A stretch of 9,398 nucleotides of DNA from NCBI GenBank assembly GCA_025450355.1, contig JANWHR010000145.1, positions 1-9,398 on the forward strand. Reading direction: 5' to 3'. The notes beneath the pieces are model-generated. The model had not been told where the DNA came from and made no database searches. It saw only the letters and a list, made by a program, of their open reading frames with translations. This stretch comes from Micropepsaceae bacterium. GTDB lineage: Bacteria; Pseudomonadota; Alphaproteobacteria; Micropepsales; Micropepsaceae. The position numbers and the translations under genes are program-made. Below are positions 6,918 to 9,398 of the stretch, piece by piece (within the stretch, counting starts at the first letter, position 1; each line of letters opens with the position of its first letter).

Positions 6918-6959
6918 AAAAGAGAAAAAGTTGGAGCGCTTTGCCATGCAAAGTGCTCC
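6918..6959 (-). terminator. Hairpin plus U-tract in the panB leader: terminator or attenuator candidate
   Basis: Read on the minus strand, GGAGCACTTTGC and GCAAAGCGCTCC pair 11 of 12 positions around an ATG loop (6933-6959). They are followed after AAC by TTTTTCTCTTTT (6918-6929), immediately before the panB Shine-Dalgarno. This has the form of an intrinsic terminator for the upstream secreted-protein gene (stop at 7003), or an attenuator if transcription of panB begins upstream at the TATATA box. The arms also read as a near-perfect 27-bp palindrome in DNA, so an operator is possible. The structure is seen directly; which role applies is not decided by sequence. Confidence 0.5.
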
Positions 6960-6972
6960 CCGATTCGACCGC

Positions 6973-6978
6973 TATATA
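6973..6978 (-). promoter_or_regulatory. Possible -10 box for panB
   Basis: TATATA on the minus strand stands out in GC-rich surroundings in the 94-nt gap upstream of panB. It would place a transcription start near 6966, so that the 6933-6959 palindrome forms the first part of the leader. The matching -35 region is poor (about three consensus bases at 16-nt spacing), so this is a weak call. Confidence 0.25.
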
Positions 6979-7002
6979 GGGCGGGTGCGGCCGGAGAAAA
7001 CC

Positions 7003-7647
7003 CTAACCGCCGCCGTCCGCCCGATTCCGTGTACCGTCCGCCTGATACAGGCTCACCGAATTGGTGAAGCGCAGCGCTGCCGGGCTCAGCGCGGGCCCAC
7101 CATCCGGATTTGGATCGTTGATGCCTGAAATCAGATATAGCCGTCCGCGGTTGAACAGCAAATTGACCGTGAGCCGTCCTTTGTTGGGGCATTCCACTCC
7201 GGTGATGGCCTTGAACCATTTGTGGGCTGCTTCGGTCTGACCGGGTTGGTCGGGGACCTTGTCATTGCGGCAGTCCACCGTAACAAAATGCCCAAACACG
7301 GCGGCTTTACCGGGCTCGACCCGCGAAATCTCCGTAGCGCTGACATCGCCCAAAAGGCCCAGATTGAATTCGGCTTCGATCAGAAGGCTGGCGCCTTCGC
7401 CCGCGCGGTCCTGAAGATCGACAACACTCGCGACAAAAGTAGCATCGTCCTGTTTGCGGGCATAAATGTGCACTGGCGCCGAGTTGACCAGAACCGTGTG
7501 ATACATACCGGTGGACGTCGTTGGCGCATCCGGGAATTCGACCGCGAAGCCGAGATCCTTGTAAGGGTAACCCTTCCAGGCAGCCAGAGCCGTTCCTGAA
7601 ACCAGCGCCATGCCGGCCGCGGCCAGAATAATCCCTGTGGAGCGCAA
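7003..7647 (-). CDS. Secreted protein of unknown function
   Basis: A 214-aa protein that I do not recognise as a named family. An N-terminal signal peptide (residues 1-22: Arg near the start, hydrophobic core, ending in ALA before AWKGY) predicts export to the periplasm by signal peptidase I. The mature part opens with YKDLGFAVEFPDAP and closes with a GRLYLIS...ALRFTNSVSLY segment. Short 'do-not-distort' beta proteins of PsbP/DUF1795-like type have a similar opening and closing pattern, but this is resemblance in layout only. Two cysteines (126 and 153) could form a disulfide. The start is TTG at 7647 with a very strong GGGAGG 5 nt upstream and no other in-frame start nearby. It is transcribed divergently from the DUF6152 gene and ends 94 nt before panB, with a terminator-like hairpin between. 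Confidence 0.75.
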   Translation of the reverse strand: MRSTGIILAAAGMALVSGTALAAWKGYPYKDLGFAVEFPDAPTTSTGMYHTVLVNSAPVHIYARKQDDATFVASVVDLQDRAGEGASLLIEAEFNLGLLGDVSATEISRVEPGKAAVFGHFVTVDCRNDKVPDQPGQTEAAHKWFKAITGVECPNKGRLTVNLLFNRGRLYLISGINDPNPDGGPALSPAALRFTNSVSLYQADGTRNRADGGG

Positions 7648-7789
7648 GTTTACCTCCCGTTCGCAAGTGGCTCAAAACTGCCACAAATTCCGGGACTTGT
7701 CTCGACCAATTGAAACCGGTGCACCACCGCGGGAGCCGTGGTATAGGTCAGCATATGTTCTTTCGGAAGCGCCTTAAGGAAACCTCCAC
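7648..7789. other. Divergent intergenic region between two secreted-protein genes
   Basis: This 142-nt gap must hold promoters for both flanking genes. It contains the ribosome sites of both: GGGAGG for the minus-strand gene and TAAGGA (7775-7780) for the plus-strand gene. Some AT-rich words are present on the plus strand (TTGAAA at 7710-7715, TATAGG at 7742-7747), but their spacing of 26 nt is wrong for a sigma-70 promoter, so I do not call one. A weak 5-bp hairpin GTGGC/GCCAC lies near 7665-7682. Confidence 0.35.
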
Positions 7790-8200
7790 ATGAAATCCGG
7801 GATCATTGCGACCGCTGCGATCACCGCCGCCTGCCTTGCGGCGCCAGCCTTTGCACATCACTCCTTTTCCATGTTCGACCACGACAAAACCATCACCATG
7901 AACGGGACGGTCAAGGAGTTCGAGTGGACCAATCCGCACGCCTGGCTGCACATCATGGCCGTCGATGACAAAACCGGAAAGCCGGTTGAATGGTCCTTTG
8001 AAATGGGTGGCGTCGGCCAGATCCAACAACAGGGCTGGAAACCGGATTCAGTGAAACCGGGCGACAAAATCTCCGTTCAGATGCATCCGCTGAAAGATGG
8101 CTCGCATGGTGGGCAATATATCGCGGCATCGTTGCCGGACGGTCATGCCTTCCGCAACGCACAGGACGCAGCACGGGCCGGAAACAACGTTATCCAATAA
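7790..8200 (+). CDS. DUF6152 family secreted protein
   Basis: A 136-aa exported protein. The signal peptide covers residues 1-22 and ends PAFA. The predicted mature protein begins HHSFSMFDHDK, which with TVKEFEWTNPHAWLHI is the recognisable opening of the DUF6152 family. No function is established for this family to my knowledge. The mature chain is His-rich (HH at 23-24, then DH, NPHAWLH, MHPLKDGSHGG, GHAF), small and probably all-beta, so a metal-binding or small-ligand periplasmic role is conceivable but unproven. The ATG at 7790 has TAAGGA with 9-nt spacing. The gene stands alone on the plus strand, divergent from another secreted protein, and is followed by a strong two-way terminator. 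Family assignment is fairly firm, from memory of the conserved HHSF...NPH pattern. Confidence 0.82.
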   Translation: MKSGIIATAAITAACLAAPAFAHHSFSMFDHDKTITMNGTVKEFEWTNPHAWLHIMAVDDKTGKPVEWSFEMGGVGQIQQQGWKPDSVKPGDKISVQMHPLKDGSHGGQYIAASLPDGHAFRNAQDAARAGNNVIQ

Positions 8201-8210
8201 TGTTTGACTG

Positions 8211-8254
8211 GTGCCAAAAGGCCCTGCCGCAACACCGCAGCGCCTTTTGGGCAC
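8211..8254. terminator. Bidirectional rho-independent terminator between DUF6152 gene and rplI
   Basis: The arms GTGCCAAAAGGC (8211-8222) and GCCTTTTGGGCAC (8242-8254) pair with one bulge, and an inner CTGC/GCAG (8224-8227, 8237-8240) extends the stem to a 9-nt loop. On either strand the GC-rich core GGC-CTGC is followed by TTTT and preceded by AAAA, the arrangement of a terminator that works in both directions. It lies 10 nt after the DUF6152 stop and 16 nt after the rplI stop, exactly where two convergent transcripts need to end. Confidence 0.8.
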
Positions 8255-8270
8255 ACGCCATTGAACCTTA

Positions 8271-8843
8271 TCAGACCTCTTCGGCTGCGGCTTGCGCAGC
8301 GCCCTCTTCGAAAACCGCCTCTGCGCTTGCGGCGGCTTCCTGTTCTTCTGGCTGCTCGGCCAACACGTCTTCTCCGCGCGCCTGCCGCTCCGCCTCGTCT
8401 TCCGTACGGGCCACGTTCATTGTCACGGGGATTCGCACTTCGGGGTGCAGCACCACCGAAACCGGATGCAGACCGATGGTTTTGATTGCCTTATCCAATG
8501 GAACCTGCGTCCGCGCGATGGTGAATCCGCCGGCGCTGATCGCGTCGGCAATGTCGCGTGGTGAAACCGAGCCATAAAGCTGGCCACGATCGCCAGCCTG
8601 GCGCAGCAGCACGAAAATCTTGCCGCGCAATTTTTGGCCAACCTGCTCGGCCTCTTTGCGCCTCTCCAGGTTCCGCGCTTCCAACTGGACCCGCTGACTT
8701 TCGAAAAAGGCGAGATTGGCCTTCGTCGCCCGCAACGCCTTTTTCTTCGGCAGCAGGAAATTGCGGGCAAAGCCATCTTTCACTTTGACGATGTCGCCGA
8801 TCTGTCCCAGTTTTTCGACCCTCTCAAGCAACACAATCTGCAT
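8271..8843 (-). CDS. rplI: 50S ribosomal protein L9
   Basis: Large-subunit protein that binds 23S rRNA near the L1 stalk with its N-domain and reaches out with its C-domain. MQIVLLERVEKLG, then GDIVKVKDGFARNFLLPKKKA, is the diagnostic N-terminal domain (residues 1 to about 40). The long connecting helix and the C-domain (GQLYGSVSPRDIADAI through VRIPVTMNVART) follow. At 190 aa it is longer than E. coli L9 (149 aa) because of a Glu/Ala-rich tail from about 150 on, common in Alphaproteobacteria. ATG at 8843 is 8 nt after the rpsR stop; the Shine-Dalgarno is weak, suggesting coupled translation. Last gene of rpsF-rpsR-rplI, followed by the terminator at 8211-8254. Confidence 0.97.
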   Translation of the reverse strand: MQIVLLERVEKLGQIGDIVKVKDGFARNFLLPKKKALRATKANLAFFESQRVQLEARNLERRKEAEQVGQKLRGKIFVLLRQAGDRGQLYGSVSPRDIADAISAGGFTIARTQVPLDKAIKTIGLHPVSVVLHPEVRIPVTMNVARTEDEAERQARGEDVLAEQPEEQEAAASAEAVFEEGAAQAAAEEV

Positions 8844-8851
8844 GGCTGCAC

Positions 8852-9097
8852 CTATCGGATGACGTATGGAAGCAGCGCCATCAAGCGGGCGCGCTTGATC
8901 GCTTTGGCAAGTTCGCGCTGCTTCTTCGCGCAGACCGCCGTAATGCGTGACGGAACGATCTTGCCGCGCTCCGAGATGTAGCGCTGCAACAGCTTCACGT
9001 CCTTGTAGTCGATTTTGGGGGCATTATCGCCCGAGAACGGGCAGGTCTTCCGGCGGCGGAAAAATGGGCGGCGGGCTGCTGCGGGTTGGGTGCTCAT
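8852..9097 (-). CDS. rpsR: 30S ribosomal protein S18
   Basis: Small-subunit platform protein that pairs with S6. The 81-aa sequence has a basic N-terminus (RRPFFRRRKTCPF), then the core IDYKDVKLLQRYISERGKIVPSRIT and AKKQRELAKAIKRARLMALLPY, all characteristic of S18. ATG at 9097 overlaps the rpsF stop as ATGA, with AAGGAG 7 nt upstream inside rpsF. Normal length. No priB-like gene separates it from rpsF, unlike the E. coli operon. Confidence 0.97.
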   Translation of the reverse strand: MSTQPAAARRPFFRRRKTCPFSGDNAPKIDYKDVKLLQRYISERGKIVPSRITAVCAKKQRELAKAIKRARLMALLPYVIR

Positions 9098-9398
9098 GCT
9101 GCGGCTCCTTCCGTTGCGGGTGCGGGTGCGGGTGCGGGTGCGGTCTCCTCGCGTGGACGACGCGACTCTTCACGTTTCCGGCTCGAATTCGATTGTTCAA
9201 AAGCTTCCACCCGGACGGTGATGAAGCGCAGAACGTCCTCATTGATTTTCAACTGCCGCTCCAGTTCGGCAATCGCATTGGCAGGCGCGTTCATGTTCAA
9301 AAGAACATAATGACCCTTGCGATTCTTCTTGATCCGGTAGGCAAGCGTGCGAAGCCCCCAATATTCCTGCTTTTCGACTTTGCCGCCTTCGTTTTCGA
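9094..9398 (-). CDS. rpsF: 30S ribosomal protein S6, C-terminal part (5' end outside window)
   Basis: The frame is open from the right edge (first whole codon at 9396-9394) to TGA at 9096-9094, about 101 codons. The edge segment reads ENEGGKVEKQEYWGLRTLAYRIKKNRKGHY, followed by LERQLKINEDVLRFITVRVEAFE, clear S6 core sequence (beta strands 2-4 and helix 2). S6 binds 16S rRNA with S18 in the 30S platform. After the core comes a charged stretch, then an Ala-Pro repeat tail ending EGAAA. A TTG at 9300 is internal, not the start. The S6/S18 leader region that would show autoregulation lies outside the window. Confidence 0.95.
   Translation of the reverse strand, partial: ENEGGKVEKQEYWGLRTLAYRIKKNRKGHYVLLNMNAPANAIAELERQLKINEDVLRFITVRVEAFEQSNSSRKREESRRPREETAPAPAPAPATEGAAA
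9115..9143 (-). repeat. Hexanucleotide tandem repeat in the rpsF tail
   Basis: On the plus strand TGCGGG is repeated four times exactly (9115-9138) with a fifth partial copy to 9143. On the coding strand it encodes alternating Ala-Pro in the disordered C-terminal tail of S6. Because the unit is 6 nt, copy changes keep the frame and only alter tail length. Confidence 0.85.

Noticed and set aside
6909..6947. Longer PanB starting at ATG 6947
   Set aside because: It adds 13 non-family residues before the usual start and its ATG sits in the loop of a strong hairpin; ATG 6908 has GGAG at good spacing. Not fully excluded.
7710..7747. TTGAAA and TATAGG as a promoter for the DUF6152 gene
   Set aside because: The boxes are 26 nt apart, far from the 16-18 nt needed by sigma-70 promoters.
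9094..9300. Separate 68-codon gene starting at TTG 9300
   Set aside because: It is the C-terminal part of rpsF; S6 core sequence continues in the same frame to the window edge.

Overview
The window looks like an ordinary housekeeping stretch of an alphaproteobacterial chromosome. Three things point there. PurF is of the propeptide and Fe-S type and sits in a cvpA-purF-SDR cluster. BamB carries the alphaproteobacterial N-terminal 'GERIS' segment. L9 and S6 have long Ala/Glu and Ala/Pro tails. The genus cannot be fixed from sequence alone; the DUF6152 protein would suit soil or aquatic lineages such as Rhizomicrobium/Micropepsaceae relatives, but that is a guess. Codon and base usage look even across the window. 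I see no insertion sequence, phage gene, CRISPR array, tRNA or rRNA.

Layout. Plus strand, 1-2433: the 3' end of cvpA, then purF (first step of purine synthesis), then a short-chain dehydrogenase/reductase overlapping purF by 4 nt. Minus strand, 2435-7647: a secreted protein of unknown function, panB (pantothenate synthesis), then a yfgM-like TPR membrane protein, bamB and der, in that order of transcription. The last three match the gammaproteobacterial yfgM-bamB-der order and link translocon/periplasmic chaperoning, outer-membrane protein assembly and ribosome maturation. Plus strand, 7790-8200: a DUF6152 secreted protein, divergent from the unknown secreted gene. Minus strand, 8271-9398: the ribosomal operon rpsF(partial)-rpsR-rplI, separated from the DUF6152 gene by a strong two-way terminator.

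Gene packing is tight. There are 4-nt stop/start overlaps at purF/SDR, yfgM/bamB and rpsF/rpsR, and the SDR and der genes meet tail to tail with one base between their stops. Four or five of the ten visible starts are TTG or GTG, most with good Shine-Dalgarno sequences. No non-coding stretch exceeds about 145 bases.

I found no convincing new multi-gene system. The signals most worth checking are a hairpin plus U-tract in the panB leader that could be a terminator, attenuator or operator; an A AAA AAA slippery run at the yfgM/bamB junction placed in the exact frame for a -1 shift into bamB; an Asp at +2 of the BamB lipoprotein signal; a predicted His-His mature N-terminus on the DUF6152 protein; and a hexanucleotide repeat in the rpsF tail.
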